64,000 nucleotides of DNA, from contig JALDNG010000092.1 of assembly GCA_024349245.1 (NCBI GenBank), forward strand, positions 623,001 through 687,000, read 5' to 3'. The DNA comes from Neodontobutis hainanensis. Taxonomy: Eukaryota > Chordata > Actinopteri > Gobiiformes > Odontobutidae. Numbering within the stretch: the first letter of the stretch is position 1; each line of letters opens with the position of its first letter. Made by a program: the position numbers and the translations under genes. Shown here piece by piece: positions 63,471-64,000 of the stretch. The notes beneath the pieces are model-generated. The model was not told where the DNA came from. It ran no database searches and worked only from the letters and a program-made list of their open reading frames with translations.

Positions 63471-64000
63471 TTAGACCCAGGACTAAACCAGGTTTAAACC
63501 AGGTCTAAACCAGGTTTAAACCAGGACAAAACTAGGACAAAACCAGGTCTAAACCAGTACAAAACCAGGTCTAAACCAGGTTTAAAACAGGACTAAACCA
63601 GGACTAAACCAGGTCTAAACCAGGACTAAACCAGGTCTAAACCAGGTTAAAACCAGGTCTAACTCGTCCAACCCAGCACTAAACCTGGACTAAACCAGGT
63701 CTAAACCAGGTCTAAACAAGGACTAAACCAGGACTAACCCAGGTCTAAACCAAGTCTAAATCAAGTCCAAACCAGCACTAAACCTGGACTAAACCTGGAC
63801 TAACCCAAATCTAAACCAGGACTAAACCAGAACTAAACAACGTCTAAACCATGACTAAACTTTGAGTAAACCAGGACTAAATCAGGTCTAAATCAGGGTT
63901 AAACCAGGTCTAAACCAGGACTAAACCAGATCTGAACTAGGTTAAAACCAGGACTAATCCAGGTTAAAACCAGGTTTAAACCCAGACTAAACCAGAACTA
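63471..64000. repeat. 11-bp minisatellite running off the window edge
   Basis: The units are CTAAACCAGGT and CTAAACCAGGA, with TTTAAACC and TCCAA variants, filling the last 530 bp and continuing past the window. It lies upstream of the V exon, so it occupies the first intron, and it explains why no signal-peptide exon is visible. Confidence 0.93.

Overview
This window is vertebrate, and almost certainly teleost, nuclear DNA. It is AT-rich and mostly non-coding. It carries fish-type LINE fragments, tRNA-headed SINEs, Tc1/mariner and hAT remnants and very long simple-sequence tracts. Only one multi-exon gene can be supported. It lies on the minus strand at the right end, and its structure is that of an inhibitory immunoglobulin-superfamily receptor of the kind found in fish immune loci. 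No tRNA, rRNA or CRISPR features were seen.

Left third (1-25,249). A host block (about 4,015-7,376) is followed by a LINE remnant and then by a minus-strand retrovirus-like LTR element. Its LTRs (9,079-9,449 and 22,050-22,420, 371 bp each) look identical. They have TGTTATA...TATAACA ends, polypurine tracts, and a tRNA-Pro primer-binding site at 22,030-22,047. The internal region shows no recognisable gag, pol or env. The second LTR is followed by a second, truncated internal region (22,421-25,249), so the array reads LTR-internal-LTR-internal. The first internal region is interrupted by a second copy of the host block (14,213-17,565) and a second copy of its own sequence (17,552-20,910). This fits a 10.2-kb tandem duplication followed by a 4.1-kb deletion, with 14-15 bp microhomology at each junction. 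An assembly mis-join would look similar.

Middle (25,250-48,800). Intergenic or intronic DNA with L2-like, jockey/L2-like and Rex3/RTE-like LINE pieces, SINEs, hAT and Tc1 remnants, small hairpin elements, a 52-bp near-perfect palindrome, and a 1.06-kb CA-repeat array with embedded modules.

Right (48,819-64,000). The Ig receptor gene reads right to left: V-type Ig exon, second Ig exon, Thr-rich stalk, transmembrane exon, and four cytoplasmic exons with two ITIM-like tyrosines and a third YSNV tyrosine. All exon phases agree and give 320 codons plus a stop; the signal-peptide exon lies beyond the window. The gene's introns hold three unrelated minisatellites. One is a 7.7-kb array of a 9-bp unit that starts 46 bp outside the transmembrane exon and contains well over a hundred copies of the AP-1 consensus TGACTCA/TGAGTCA. 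The two most notable things in the window are this array inside an inhibitory immune receptor gene and the apparently non-coding, recently active retroviral-type element.
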